From assembly GCA_900770845.1 (NCBI GenBank), contig CAAGLS010000262.1, forward strand, positions 1 to 24,942: a DNA stretch of 24,942 bases, given 5' to 3'. Positions 6,922 to 15,518 of the stretch are shown in pieces. A program made the position numbers and the translations under genes. This stretch comes from an uncultured Prevotella sp. Lineage in GTDB: Bacteria; Bacteroidota; Bacteroidia; Bacteroidales; Bacteroidaceae. The notes under the pieces are model-generated. The model was not told the origin of the DNA and made no database searches. It saw only the letters and a program-made list of their open reading frames with translations. Positions within the stretch are counted from its first letter, which is position 1. Every line of letters begins with the position of its first letter.

Positions 6922-9717
6922 ATGCACAACCACAGCCACCACTTCCTGTTCATCCTATTGTTGTCACTCGTTTTCCCCATCAACCTGAAAGCCGACGGCG
7001 TGAAAGGCAGGGTGGTCGACGAAGAGACTGGAATGCCCATCGCCGACGCCAACATACAGCTCGTTGTCAAGATCTACAACGGCCAGACATCCTCCGTCTC
7101 GTCGACCGACAGCTTGGGCATGTTCAGCTTGAGTTCCTATTTCACGGGGCGCGCCGTCATCAGCATCTCCTTTCTTGGCTACAAAACTGAGACCGTGTCG
7201 GAATACCTCTTCTCCGACAATGAGAGCAGCGACACCATCAACCTCGGCGACATCAAGCTGAAACGCTCCTCCACGATGCTCAAAGCCTTGGAAGTGACAG
7301 GCCACCTGCCCAAAGTCACGATGAGCGGCGACACCATCGTGTTCAATCCAGAAGCCATCAAGTTGGAAGACAACGCCAAGATATTGCAATTGCTGCGCAA
7401 GTTGCCGGGAGTGAGGCAGCACAAGGACGGACGATTCTATTGGAAAGACAAGCCCATCCGACTGATGATGAACGGCAAGGACACATTTGGCGAGGCTTTG
7501 GTGACCCAGCTTCCCGCCGACATCGTGAAGAAGCTGAAGCTCTACGACCGCCGCTCCAAACTTGCCCGCCACACGGGCGTCAGCGACGGCCAAGAGGACA
7601 ACGTGCTCGACATACAGATAAAGCCGGGATTCATGGACAAATTCTATGGCACCGCCCAGGCCGAGTATCTCACCACCGACCACTACTATGCCCACGCCAA
7701 CGGCATCAAGCTCTCCAACGAGTCGCCCATGATGTTCCTCCTCAACGCCAACAACATCAACGAATGGTGCAAGATGTCATACAACAGCCTGTCGGTGTCG
7801 AGCAGTCCCAACTTCGGCAAAGGCCAATTCGGCGGACTGTCGCTCTCGCACAACTGGAAAACGGAGGGCGCCGACGGCAACAACAGCATCACTTTCACCC
7901 CCTATTTGGGACATCACGACGAGTGGGGCGACAGCTATTCATCCACGCAGAACTATTTCCCCGGTGAGCAGCAGACTTTCACGCTCTCGAAGACACACAG
8001 CTACAAACACGAATTCAACCCCTCGTTTGAGGTTTCGGCCGACGTTTACACCGACTCGGTGAACGAACTCTCACTCACAGGCTCCTTTGCCTACACCAAA
8101 ACCCACAACAAGACGGAATACAAGATGGTGCGCTACGACGAGGAGCCATACGCCTATGGGAGCTTCCCCATGGACGAGACCTTCGGCGCACAGCCTGGCA
8201 CAGGACTCTTCAACCACACACAGCTGCGCAGCCGCAGCAAAAAAGTGGACGACAACGACCAGAGCGCGGCCAAGCTGTCGGCACAATGGTCGCACTTCCT
8301 GCCCAACAACAAGGGCGAACTCGACCTCACCGCCCAAAGCCAACTGACAAGCTCCAACACACGCCAACTCGTATACCGCAACTACGACTACTTGCAACGG
8401 CAGCCCAACATAGGAGTCAACCAGTGGGGACGCAATCCCCAACTCACGTCGAGGAACAGCATCCAGACCGAAATCAAATACATCCTCAACCCGCGGCTCA
8501 CACTGCGGCTCACGGAAACCTTGGGCTACGACTTCGCGCGCGACAACATCGACTTCTATGCCGACAGCCTCAACAACACTCCCGAGGACTACCGCCCCAC
8601 GGCAGCCGACCCTGCCAATAGGCTCCGCTCCCACCAAAACTCCATCTACAACAGTGTGGAGGCTTCGATGACTTACAACATCACCAACAAAAACCACCTC
8701 ACGCCCTCCATGGCTTGGAGCTGGCACCACGACCACCTCAACTACCAGCGGGGCAGCCTCGACACAACGGCCACACGCTGCACGAACCTCATCGCCCCGT
8801 CGCTGAAATGGCAGTACAAGATAGACCGCACACAAAACATCGACATACAGCTCTCCTACGCCAATACGCGACCCGAACTGTCGTCGATGGTGGACTATGT
8901 CGACAGCCGCGACCCGCTGAACATCATGCGAGGCAATCGCAACCTGCGCAACAGTGGCCGCTACGGAACCACCGTCAACTACGCCAAAATCCTGCCCCGC
9001 CAACAAATCATGCTCAACACCATAGTGGACTTCGCCCACGAGTCGTCGCCCATCACCTATCTGCTCGTCTACAACGGCCAAACGGGCAGCTACTCCTCGA
9101 TGCCTGTCAACGTGAAAGGCGGCAACAACCTGAAAATCAGCCTCGACTACGACCAGAGCTTGGGAGCCTACGTCAGACTGCAAAACAAGGCCACGGCCAA
9201 CTGGCGGCACGCTTACGCCTATCTCACGGCGACGGACTTCAACCAGCCCCTCGTCCGCAACACGCAGCGTGCCTTCACCTTCAACGACGACCTGTCCATA
9301 ACCTACGAGACCGACAACTTCCACGCCGAGCTCTTCGGAAAACTTAGGGTCAACAACTACCACTATTCCGAGACACCCGACTTCAACAACAAACCGCTGG
9401 ACTTCACCTACGGCACAAAGGCGTGGTTGAAGTTGGGCAACTTCAAACTCTTCACCGACATCAGCGATGAGTTTCACAGCGGCTACCAGTCGGCGGCTTT
9501 CAACCGCCACCGCTGCATCTGGAACGCATGGGCATCACTCTCAGTAATGAAGGGATTAGGCACGATCAGGTTGGGCATGAACGACATCATCAACCAGCAG
9601 AACCACAAATACAGCAATGCCACGGCATACCAGCGCGTCGAGTCGTGGAACGACAGCTTCACCCACTACGCCTACCTGAAGTTTGAATACAACTTCCGCC
9701 CAAAGAAGAGGCGATGA
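6922..9717 (+). CDS. Outer-membrane beta-barrel protein with carboxypeptidase-regulatory-like N-terminus
   Basis: This 931-residue protein begins with a signal peptide (about 1-25, ending LKA). A carboxypeptidase-regulatory-like Ig domain (about 26-110, VKGRVVDEETGMPIADANIQ) follows. Next is a plug-like segment (about 120-240) with LRKLPGV and a VLDIQIKPGF-type exit, then a long beta-barrel with alternating aromatic strands up to FEYNFRP. This is the outer membrane beta-barrel family (OMP_b-brl_3 type) related to TonB-dependent receptors. No SusD partner or TonB box is obvious, so it is not part of a polysaccharide-utilisation pair; the cargo is unknown. An in-frame TTG at 6895 exists, but ATG 6922 gives a clean signal peptide. 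TACACTTG (6890-6897) is a possible weak -7 box. It stands alone between glyA and tRNA-Cys. Confidence 0.85.
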   Translation: MHNHSHHFLFILLLSLVFPINLKADGVKGRVVDEETGMPIADANIQLVVKIYNGQTSSVSSTDSLGMFSLSSYFTGRAVISISFLGYKTETVSEYLFSDNESSDTINLGDIKLKRSSTMLKALEVTGHLPKVTMSGDTIVFNPEAIKLEDNAKILQLLRKLPGVRQHKDGRFYWKDKPIRLMMNGKDTFGEALVTQLPADIVKKLKLYDRRSKLARHTGVSDGQEDNVLDIQIKPGFMDKFYGTAQAEYLTTDHYYAHANGIKLSNESPMMFLLNANNINEWCKMSYNSLSVSSSPNFGKGQFGGLSLSHNWKTEGADGNNSITFTPYLGHHDEWGDSYSSTQNYFPGEQQTFTLSKTHSYKHEFNPSFEVSADVYTDSVNELSLTGSFAYTKTHNKTEYKMVRYDEEPYAYGSFPMDETFGAQPGTGLFNHTQLRSRSKKVDDNDQSAAKLSAQWSHFLPNNKGELDLTAQSQLTSSNTRQLVYRNYDYLQRQPNIGVNQWGRNPQLTSRNSIQTEIKYILNPRLTLRLTETLGYDFARDNIDFYADSLNNTPEDYRPTAADPANRLRSHQNSIYNSVEASMTYNITNKNHLTPSMAWSWHHDHLNYQRGSLDTTATRCTNLIAPSLKWQYKIDRTQNIDIQLSYANTRPELSSMVDYVDSRDPLNIMRGNRNLRNSGRYGTTVNYAKILPRQQIMLNTIVDFAHESSPITYLLVYNGQTGSYSSMPVNVKGGNNLKISLDYDQSLGAYVRLQNKATANWRHAYAYLTATDFNQPLVRNTQRAFTFNDDLSITYETDNFHAELFGKLRVNNYHYSETPDFNNKPLDFTYGTKAWLKLGNFKLFTDISDEFHSGYQSAAFNRHRCIWNAWASLSVMKGLGTIRLGMNDIINQQNHKYSNATAYQRVESWNDSFTHYAYLKFEYNFRPKKRR

Positions 9718-9772
9718 CCACCCAATTGGGCGCGCCTCTCACTCCATGGCAGACCAAGGGAAGCCGCATAGT

Positions 9773-9790
9773 CCCAAGCCGTTGGCTGGG
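9773..9790 (+). terminator. Possible short stem-loop after the beta-barrel gene
   Basis: Arms at 9773-9780 and 9784-9790 pair over 7 bp with one bulged A and a 3-nt loop. No T-run follows. It sits 56 bp after the stop codon and just before the tRNA promoter. Weak evidence. Confidence 0.3.
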
Positions 9791-9825
9791 CGAAATAACT
9801 TTCTGATAAAAAAAGCAGGAAAAAG

Positions 9826-9857
9826 TTTGCTGGTATCAATAAATTATTATACCTTTG
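9826..9857 (+). promoter_or_regulatory. Promoter of tRNA-Cys
   Basis: TTTG (9826-9829), a 20-bp spacer and TACCTTTG (9850-9857) match the Bacteroidota consensus perfectly. Transcription should begin near 9864, about 18 nt before the tRNA. Confidence 0.8.
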
Positions 9858-9881
9858 CACTCGCTTAACCAAAGCGGTTAC

Positions 9882-9952
9882 GGTACCTTGTCCGAACGGT
9901 TAGGTAACGGTCTGCAAAACCGTTCAAGGCGGTTCGACTCCGCCAGGTACCT
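9882..9952 (+). tRNA. tRNA-Cys (anticodon GCA)
   Basis: The 7-bp acceptor stem is GGTACCT with AGGTACC. The anticodon stem ACGGT/ACCGT frames the loop CTGCAAA with anticodon GCA. The T arm is GGCGG-TTCGACT-CCGCC. The discriminator base is T9952 and the CCA end is not encoded, so it must be added by the CCA-adding enzyme. The D stem is short. The gene is single, with its own promoter and terminator. Confidence 0.95.
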
Positions 9953-9957
9953 CCTCC

Positions 9958-9990
9958 AAAGGGCAATCCACAATGTGGGTTGCCCTTTTT
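9958..9990 (+). terminator. Intrinsic terminator of tRNA-Cys
   Basis: A 9-bp stem (9958-9966 with 9980-9988) is extended by an inner CCAC/GTGG helix and runs into T residues at 9986-9990. It begins 5 nt after the tRNA. Confidence 0.85.
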
Positions 9991-10202
9991 CATTGTCATC
10001 CATTTCAACACAGACACAGATGGACCATCGCTTGCCGGCTTGCTTTTGCCCTTTCCCCAGACCCGGGCAAAGAGGCGCAGGACGCAAGGTCTGCCAACGA
10101 GACGAACCAACACAGGAGTGGCCAAGATTAATACAAAACCTATCCACATCTATGGAAAGGCCTAACGTTGTCCAGCTAAAGCGTTGAGCAACAAGTGTGA
10201 CA
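9991..10202. other. Intergenic spacer without a recognisable gene
   Basis: I see no credible coding sequence here. One inverted repeat stands out: TTTGCCC (10045-10051) with GGGCAAA (10065-10071). It resembles the arms of the tRNA terminator just upstream and may be a degraded copy or a second terminator. Confidence 0.4.
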
Positions 10203-10281
10203 GTTGGCACGATAGTTCGTGGCAACTGCCACGATAGTTCGTACCAATTGCCACGATAGTTCGCGGCAGCTGCCACGAAAC
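10203..10281. repeat. 22-bp tandem palindromic repeat, about 3.5 units
   Basis: The core CACGATAGTTCG begins at 10208, 10230 and 10252, and a truncated CACGA begins at 10274, so the period is exactly 22 bp. Each unit is a near-palindrome, ideal arms TGCCACGA and TCGTGGCA around TAGT. The junctions between units (GTGGCAACTGCCAC type) are also near-palindromic. The period is not a multiple of three and the reading frames break, so it is not coding. It lies about 75 bp upstream of the lactonase -7 box. Confidence 0.85.
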
Positions 10282-10356
10282 TAAAATAGATGAATGTTTG
10301 CGGATAGTCATACCAAAATTACAGGGCAATCGCTTCACTTTGTCGCCATAATTATG

Positions 10357-10364
10357 TATCTTTG
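10357..10364 (+). promoter_or_regulatory. -7 box of the lactonase-like gene
   Basis: TATCTTTG matches TAnnTTTG and lies 23 bp before the ATG at 10388. The -33 position (10333-10336) is a poor match, so the promoter may need an activator; the 22-bp repeat array is upstream. Confidence 0.55.
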
Positions 10365-10387
10365 CACCTCCTAAAAAACAACAAAAC

Positions 10388-11488
10388 ATGTATAATAAAA
10401 CCCTCTTGACAACCCTACTTTTACTCTTGCAGTTGGCACCCATCATGGCGCAAGGCACCATCAAGATGGTGGTGGGCACCTATACCAACGGCACAAGCCG
10501 TGGCGTCTATTCCTTTGATTTTGACCAAGACCATGGGACAGCCCATGCACTCGACACGCTGGATGTCAGCAATCCCTCATTTCTCACCATCAGCCAAAAT
10601 GGGACGCGCATCTATGCCGTGAGCGAGAACAATGACTCCACAGCAGCCGTCAACGCCATTCGATTTGACAACAAGACGGGCAGGATGAGCCTCATCAACA
10701 GCCAACCCACCCATGGCGAAGATCCCTGCCATGTGTCTACAAACGGACGCATTCTGCTCACGGCCAACTACTCGGGAGGCTCACTGAGCGTGTTCCCGCT
10801 CGACAAGGACGGCGCCCTGCTCCCCATGTCACAGCAGCTGAGGGGGACGACCGCAGCCTCCGACATGCCACAGCAAGCCACAGCCCACATCCATTACGCC
10901 CTGTTCACGCCAGACGGCCGGGATGTGGTAGCCACCGACTTCAGCGCCAACCGCCTCATCCGTATGTCGCTCGAAAAGGCCACGCGACTCTCCTCCCCCA
11001 CCACAGCCGCCATCCTGCCGAAGAATTCCGGCTGCCGGCATTTCGTCTGGAGCAAGGACAGAAGGTTCTGCTACGTCATCAGCGAGATTTCAGGGGCGGT
11101 GACCGTGCTGCGCAACACATCGGGAGCCATGCCCATCCTACAGCAAATCCAGAGTGATTCAGTTGGCGGGCACGGCTCGGCAGACATCCATCTGTCGCCC
11201 AACGGCCGTTTCCTCTACACCTCGAACCGACTGGTCGATGACGGAATATCCATTTTCGCCGTTGAAGGAGAAACGGGCAGGCTGACCAAGATAGGCTACC
11301 AGCCGACGGGCATCCATCCGCGCAATTTCAACATCACGCCCAATGGCCGCTTCCTGCTCTGCGCCTGCCGCGACAGCAACGTCATCCAAGTTTTCAGCAT
11401 CGACCAAACTTCTGGCCTACTCCACGATACCCATCAGGACATAAGGATGGACAGGCCCGTCTGCATACAATTCTATCAAGGGCGATAA
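10388..11488 (+). CDS. Exported lactonase-family seven-bladed beta-propeller (6-phosphogluconolactonase-like)
   Basis: This 366-residue protein has a signal peptide (about 1-22, cleavage after MAQ), so it should work in the periplasm or outside. The rest is a lactonase-type propeller: the N-terminal block VVGTYTNGTSRGVYSFDFD, VSNPSFLTIS, the GEDPCHVSTNGRILLTANYSGG-like block, GGHGSADIHLSPNGRFLYTSNR and IHPRNFNITPNGRFLLCACRDSN match the family. Cytosolic relatives (YbhE/Pgl) hydrolyse 6-phosphogluconolactone. An exported member cannot see that intracellular substrate, so another lactone or sugar acid is more likely. Length is normal. It is convergent with the sialidase across a strong stem-loop. 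The family is firm; the substrate is unknown. Confidence 0.88.
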   Translation: MYNKTLLTTLLLLLQLAPIMAQGTIKMVVGTYTNGTSRGVYSFDFDQDHGTAHALDTLDVSNPSFLTISQNGTRIYAVSENNDSTAAVNAIRFDNKTGRMSLINSQPTHGEDPCHVSTNGRILLTANYSGGSLSVFPLDKDGALLPMSQQLRGTTAASDMPQQATAHIHYALFTPDGRDVVATDFSANRLIRMSLEKATRLSSPTTAAILPKNSGCRHFVWSKDRRFCYVISEISGAVTVLRNTSGAMPILQQIQSDSVGGHGSADIHLSPNGRFLYTSNRLVDDGISIFAVEGETGRLTKIGYQPTGIHPRNFNITPNGRFLLCACRDSNVIQVFSIDQTSGLLHDTHQDIRMDRPVCIQFYQGR

Positions 11489-11570
11489 AAAAACGATGAT
11501 AGTCCGCAATCAGCCAACTGCGGCGATTGAGAAATCACCCCTACCCCTGAGAGCGGGAAGGCCATAAACG

Positions 11571-11615
11571 TCCAACAGCAGGAGCCGTGCCTTAGACACG
11601 GCTCCTGCTGTTGGA
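11571..11615. terminator. Perfect 19-bp stem-loop between convergent genes
   Basis: Arms 11571-11589 and 11597-11615 are perfectly complementary over 19 bp around a 7-nt loop. It lies between the lactonase (plus) and the sialidase (minus). The lack of a T-run on either side suggests a bidirectional barrier or processing hairpin. Confidence 0.7.
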
Positions 11616-11678
11616 TGATAGGGTACAATCGATATTCTCGGCCAGCCTCCAAGCAGAGTCTGGCCAAGGGCCGAGCGC

Positions 11679-12914
11679 TCAAGGCTGGGCCGTGGTGCGG
11701 TAGGAAGGATTGGCGCGATAGGAATAGGCCCCGCCTGTGATGGTGGCGAGGGAGAAGCTCTGGAACACGATGCCTTGGTAGCCACCCATCTCGGCCAAGA
11801 ATGCGATGTCGCCGTTCTTGTCGAGAATCATCGTAGAATAAGCATAGTGTGCATCGTTCAAACCGAACTTCGACCAACCGCCCACATATTCGGTGAGCGA
11901 GGTGAAATCGCGGGGCAGCTCCTTCCAGTAAATCAATATGTGGGTTCTGTCGGTAGAGGCAGGAGCCGACTGCAGCAACACGTAGGTGGCCCTTCCCTTA
12001 TCGTCGACGGCAGGAACGAGCATCAGCTCGCCATTGCACTGCGAGGAATAGGTGCCGCCGGCAGGCTGGTCGCTCGTCACAAAGTCACCGTTCCATGCGC
12101 CTTGCCCGGCTGCAAGGTTGGAAAACCTGAAGATGTTGAAATGCCGGCCGTTGGCCTTGCGCGACCGCGCACTGAGCAGGATGCTCCCATCGGGCAGCTC
12201 CTCCACCTTGCATTCGTCGCCACCAGCTATGGGCAAGGCGTCGTTGCCGCCGAGATAGCGCCAGCTCTGTCCAAGGTCGTCGGAATAGACCACAAGGCTG
12301 CCGGCCTGCGTGCAAACGCCAGAATAGATGCGGTAGAATTTTCCTTGTTTCACCCGCGCGCTCTGAATCATACGCCCACTGGAGAAGAACAGGTGGTTGA
12401 CGCAGGCATTGGCATATAGGTTGTCGGAGATTTCCTCCGTTGTCCAAGTATGGCCATTGTCCTTGCTCACAGAGCGTGCCACAAGCGGCCTGCGGTTTAT
12501 GGGCGATGCGAAGCCGTCTTTTCCCGAGGATGTCATCATCAGCACGGCCCCACTCTTCCTGTCCACCACTGTGGCGGCATCGCCGTGGGCAAAGTTGAAG
12601 ACACTGTTGCTGTCGATGGCCAAGTCTTGATGCTGAGGCGACCAGCTCAGGCCATGGTCGGCAGAGGTGCGGCTGTACACGGTGATTTGATTCTTCCATC
12701 CGATGTCGCCCGAATCGCCAAAGCGCCTGTCGGAAAAGGCCATGAGGCGGCCATTGTTCAGACGCACGATGGCGGGTATGCGATAGGTGTCCTGACGGCC
12801 ATTGGTCTGTGTGGAGCCTGTGGCGAAGAGCGTGGTCTGCGCAGAGGCTGTCAAGTTTCCGTTCATTGAAAGGACAAAGGCCAGGAGGCCGAGAGCGGTT
12901 CTGTTAATTCTCAT
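11679..12914 (-). CDS. Exo-alpha-sialidase (GH33)
   Basis: This 411-residue exported enzyme should release terminal sialic acid from glycoconjugates. A signal peptide covers about residues 1-26 (ending ASAQ). The propeller has the YRIP motif at 44-47 with the substrate-binding Arg45. Three Asp boxes are present: SADHGLSW (84-91), SKDNGHTW (150-157) and SDDLGQSW (211-218). Glu234 (in DECKVEELPDG) and Arg250 fit the family's catalytic Glu and second Arg; the Tyr of YAYSTM near the C-terminus fits the nucleophile region. It lacks the extra N-terminal jelly-roll domain of larger Bacteroides sialidases. No nan genes for sialic acid uptake or catabolism are in the window, so it may feed partner bacteria or a distant locus. 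Only a poorly matching AT-rich leader lies upstream. Confidence 0.93.
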   Translation of the reverse strand: MRINRTALGLLAFVLSMNGNLTASAQTTLFATGSTQTNGRQDTYRIPAIVRLNNGRLMAFSDRRFGDSGDIGWKNQITVYSRTSADHGLSWSPQHQDLAIDSNSVFNFAHGDAATVVDRKSGAVLMMTSSGKDGFASPINRRPLVARSVSKDNGHTWTTEEISDNLYANACVNHLFFSSGRMIQSARVKQGKFYRIYSGVCTQAGSLVVYSDDLGQSWRYLGGNDALPIAGGDECKVEELPDGSILLSARSRKANGRHFNIFRFSNLAAGQGAWNGDFVTSDQPAGGTYSSQCNGELMLVPAVDDKGRATYVLLQSAPASTDRTHILIYWKELPRDFTSLTEYVGGWSKFGLNDAHYAYSTMILDKNGDIAFLAEMGGYQGIVFQSFSLATITGGAYSYRANPSYRTTAQP

Positions 12915-13071
12915 TGGTTTTTAAAGATTGAATTGAGGATATATAAAAAAGTCATTGGTGTTGCGTGGGATTTGCCAAAACAGCATCAAGAAGATGACCA
13001 TGCGCCATGCGCCGGGCAGCCGTCGGGGCTTGGGCGGCAAAAAGGCCTCAGGCAGAATGCGCCTCCATCAA

Positions 13072-14844
13072 CTATTCGGCACTGAAGTCGGCCACGAGCT
13101 TGCGGTACATACCATAAAGGTGCACACGCGAGACATAGCCTATGAGCCGGTTGTCGAGGTCGACCACAGGCAGATAGTCGGCTCCCGTAGACTCAAACTT
13201 CTTCATCACGTCGGCCATGGGGTCGTGCTTGCCAAGCGTAGCCTTCACGTCGGTCATCAGTTGGCTGACGGTGAACTTCTGGTAGAGTTCCGTCCTGAAC
13301 ACGAGATTCTGTATCTTCAGCAAGTCCACCTCGCCCAAGAGGTGCCCGCCGTCGTCGGTGACAAGGAGGAAAGAGGTTGGATTCTGCGAGAAGATGTTCA
13401 CCATCTTGCCCATGGGCGTGGAAGGCTTCACGGTGATGAAGTCCTTCTCTATCACGGAGTCGAGGCTCATAAGTGTCAGCACGCTTTGGTCGGTGTGGTG
13501 GGTGAGGAGCTTTCCCTCGCGCGCCAATCGCATGGCGTAGATGCTGTGAGGCTCAAAGATGCTGATGGTCATCACCGACACCACGGCCACGATGAGCAGG
13601 GGCATGAACAGCTGATAGCCGCCCGTGATTTCGGCGATGAGGAAGATACCCGTCAAGGGAGCGTGCATCACGCCGGCCATCACTCCGGCCATGCCCAACA
13701 GCGTGAAGTTTTTCTCTGGGATGTAGACTCCTATCTGATAGGTGTTCCACAGGCGGGCGAAGAGGAATCCGCAAAAGGCTCCGACAAACAGCGAAGGCGC
13801 AAAGGTTCCACCGCAACCGCCGGCTCCGTTGGTGGAGGAGGTTGCTACAATCTTGGTGAGCAGCACGCCGGTGATATAGACCAGCAGCAAGCTGCCGTGG
13901 CCGGCGAAGAGTGAGCGGTCCATCACCACGTCCCAGTCGGCGTTGGTCTTTCCGTTGAGCAGGACGCCAATGGAGTTGTAGCCCTCACCATAGAGCGAGG
14001 GGAAGAGGAAGATAAGCGTGCTCAGCACGAGTCCGCCCAAGAGCAGTTTGGTGTAGGGATATTGTCGGAGCTGGGCGAAGACCCCTTCGCAGGCTGTCAT
14101 CATGCGGATGAAATAGAGCGACACGAAGCCACAGAACACCCCGAAGAGGATGCTCGCCGGAACACGGTCCACCTGCCAGGCGGAATCCAGCTGGAAATCG
14201 AAGAGCGACCGCTGCCCCAACAATATATAGGATATGACGGTGGCGGTGACGCTTGAGGTGAGGATGGGCACAAGCGAGGCCATGGACAAGTCGACCATCA
14301 GCACCTCCAGGGTGAACACCAGGCCGGCTATGGGAGCCTTGAAGATTCCGGCAATGGCGGCGGAGGCTCCACAGCCCACGAGCAGCATGAGCGATTTCTT
14401 GTCGAGGCCGAACACCTGTCCAAGGTTGCTGCCAATGGCCGAACCCGTAAGCACGATGGGAGCCTCGGCTCCCACACTGCCACCGAAGCCGATGGTGATG
14501 GCTGAGGCTATCACCGACGACCACATGTTGTGGGGCTTCAGCCTCGACTGCTTGGTGGAGATGGCGTAGAGCACACGCGTGATGCCGTGTGAGATGTTGT
14601 CCTTGACGACGTACCTCACGAACAGCATCGTGAGGAAGATGCCCACCACGGGGAAGAGGAGATAGAGCAGGTTGGACGAATAGCGGTCGAAGCCTGCCGT
14701 GAGCAAGAGCTGTATCTGCTCGATGAGCCAATGCAGGATGAAGGCGGCAAACGAGGCCAGCACTCCCACAGCCACTGCGAGAATGATGGTGAGTTGGCGC
14801 TGCGTCAACGTATGGCTTGTCCAGGCGATTACTCTACTGGTCAT
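13072..14844 (-). CDS. ClC-family chloride channel/transporter with C-terminal CBS pair
   Basis: This 590-residue inner-membrane protein has a ClC core (about 1-435) and two CBS domains (about 450-590). The gating glutamate is Glu127 in GSVGAEAPIV, and the GGTFAPSLFVG block (GxFxP) starts near residue 345. The first selectivity motif is SHGIT (85-89) rather than GSGIP. In the helix that carries the internal proton glutamate of Cl-/H+ exchangers (FIIEEM in E. coli), this protein reads FTLEVL. Glu180 is kept but the proton-path position is Val181, as in ClC channels. It starts 1 bp after the tsaC stop codon (TGA-G-ATG), so the two are translationally linked. CBS domains suggest adenine-nucleotide control. 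Family certain; channel versus exchanger open. Confidence 0.93.
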   Translation of the reverse strand: MTSRVIAWTSHTLTQRQLTIILAVAVGVLASFAAFILHWLIEQIQLLLTAGFDRYSSNLLYLLFPVVGIFLTMLFVRYVVKDNISHGITRVLYAISTKQSRLKPHNMWSSVIASAITIGFGGSVGAEAPIVLTGSAIGSNLGQVFGLDKKSLMLLVGCGASAAIAGIFKAPIAGLVFTLEVLMVDLSMASLVPILTSSVTATVISYILLGQRSLFDFQLDSAWQVDRVPASILFGVFCGFVSLYFIRMMTACEGVFAQLRQYPYTKLLLGGLVLSTLIFLFPSLYGEGYNSIGVLLNGKTNADWDVVMDRSLFAGHGSLLLVYITGVLLTKIVATSSTNGAGGCGGTFAPSLFVGAFCGFLFARLWNTYQIGVYIPEKNFTLLGMAGVMAGVMHAPLTGIFLIAEITGGYQLFMPLLIVAVVSVMTISIFEPHSIYAMRLAREGKLLTHHTDQSVLTLMSLDSVIEKDFITVKPSTPMGKMVNIFSQNPTSFLLVTDDGGHLLGEVDLLKIQNLVFRTELYQKFTVSQLMTDVKATLGKHDPMADVMKKFESTGADYLPVVDLDNRLIGYVSRVHLYGMYRKLVADFSAE

Positions 14845-14845
14845 C

Positions 14846-15415
14846 TCACTTCCTGATAATCGTTACTTCTCCGTTGGGCTTCAGTTTGATGATGCTGCTC
14901 GGCGTGTGGGGCTTGTGTTCCTGCCGGCGCGAAAAGCATACATAGTCGACGCTGTCGAGCAGCTCCTGGGCGATGTCCTGGTAGTTCTGCGCGGCAGGCT
15001 CCCCGCTGATGTTGGCCGATGTGGACACGAGGGGCTTCTGGAAACGGTAGCATAGCTCGTGCGAGAACTTCTCCCTCGTGATGCGTAGCCCCACGCTGCC
15101 GTCGTCGGCAATGAGATTCTCTGCCAGTCCGCTTGCCCCGTCGAGTATGAGCGTGGTGGGCTTGTCCACGACCTCAAGCAGTTCCCAAGCCACTTCGGGC
15201 ACATTGCGCACATAGCGTTGCAGCCTGGCCTCGCTGTCAACCAGACAAATGAGAGCCTTGCTGTCGTCGCGGTGCTTGATGGCATAAACTTTCTTCACGG
15301 CCTCGGCGTTGGTGGCGTCGCAGCCGATTCCCCATACGGTGTCCGTAGGGTAGAGTATGACGCCTCCCTTACGGAGCACGTCCACTGCTTTTCTAATGTC
15401 TTCTTCTTGTGTCAT
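14846..15415 (-). CDS. tsaC: L-threonylcarbamoyladenylate synthase (TsaC/Sua5/YrdC family)
   Basis: This 189-residue cytosolic enzyme makes threonylcarbamoyl-AMP from threonine, bicarbonate and ATP for the t6A37 modification of ANN-decoding tRNAs. The family blocks are all present: GGVILYPTDTVWGIGCDA (about 18-35), the KHR motif (47-49), KPTTLIL, SVGLRITRE and STSANISGEPAA. It is the short form without the Sua5 C-terminal domain. A near-consensus promoter is at 15440-15471. It is the first gene of a tight two-gene operon with clc. Across the divergent region lies fmt, also a translation-initiation gene, now separated from it by the SatD-like cassette. Confidence 0.95.
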   Translation of the reverse strand: MTQEEDIRKAVDVLRKGGVILYPTDTVWGIGCDATNAEAVKKVYAIKHRDDSKALICLVDSEARLQRYVRNVPEVAWELLEVVDKPTTLILDGASGLAENLIADDGSVGLRITREKFSHELCYRFQKPLVSTSANISGEPAAQNYQDIAQELLDSVDYVCFSRRQEHKPHTPSSIIKLKPNGEVTIIRK

Positions 15416-15439
15416 TGGTAATACTTATCCTTTCATTCA

Positions 15440-15471
15440 CAAAAGTACAAAAGTTTTTCCAATCTCCGAAA
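15440..15471 (-). promoter_or_regulatory. Promoter of the tsaC-clc operon
   Basis: On the minus strand TACTTTTG (15440-15447) is a perfect -7 box. TTTC (15468-15471), 20 bp upstream, is a 3-of-4 match to the -33 box. It leaves a leader of about 20 nt. Confidence 0.6.
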
Positions 15472-15518
15472 CAAAGCGGAAATTTTCTTCAAGATAGCCT
15501 TTCTTGTATGCCATTCAT

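Noticed and set aside
8071..9510. A 479-codon minus-strand frame inside the beta-barrel gene
   Set aside because: Shadow frame of high-GC coding sequence; Val/Gly-rich with no motif, while the plus frame has a signal peptide and barrel pattern.
9862..9876. Small hairpin CGCTT/AAGCG just before tRNA-Cys
   Set aside because: Five base pairs only and it straddles the predicted transcription start, so it is unlikely to form in the RNA.
12915..13071. Possible terminator or small gene between the sialidase and clc
   Set aside because: Only short imperfect pairings and a GC-rich direct repeat (ATGCGCC twice) are seen; nothing strong enough to annotate.
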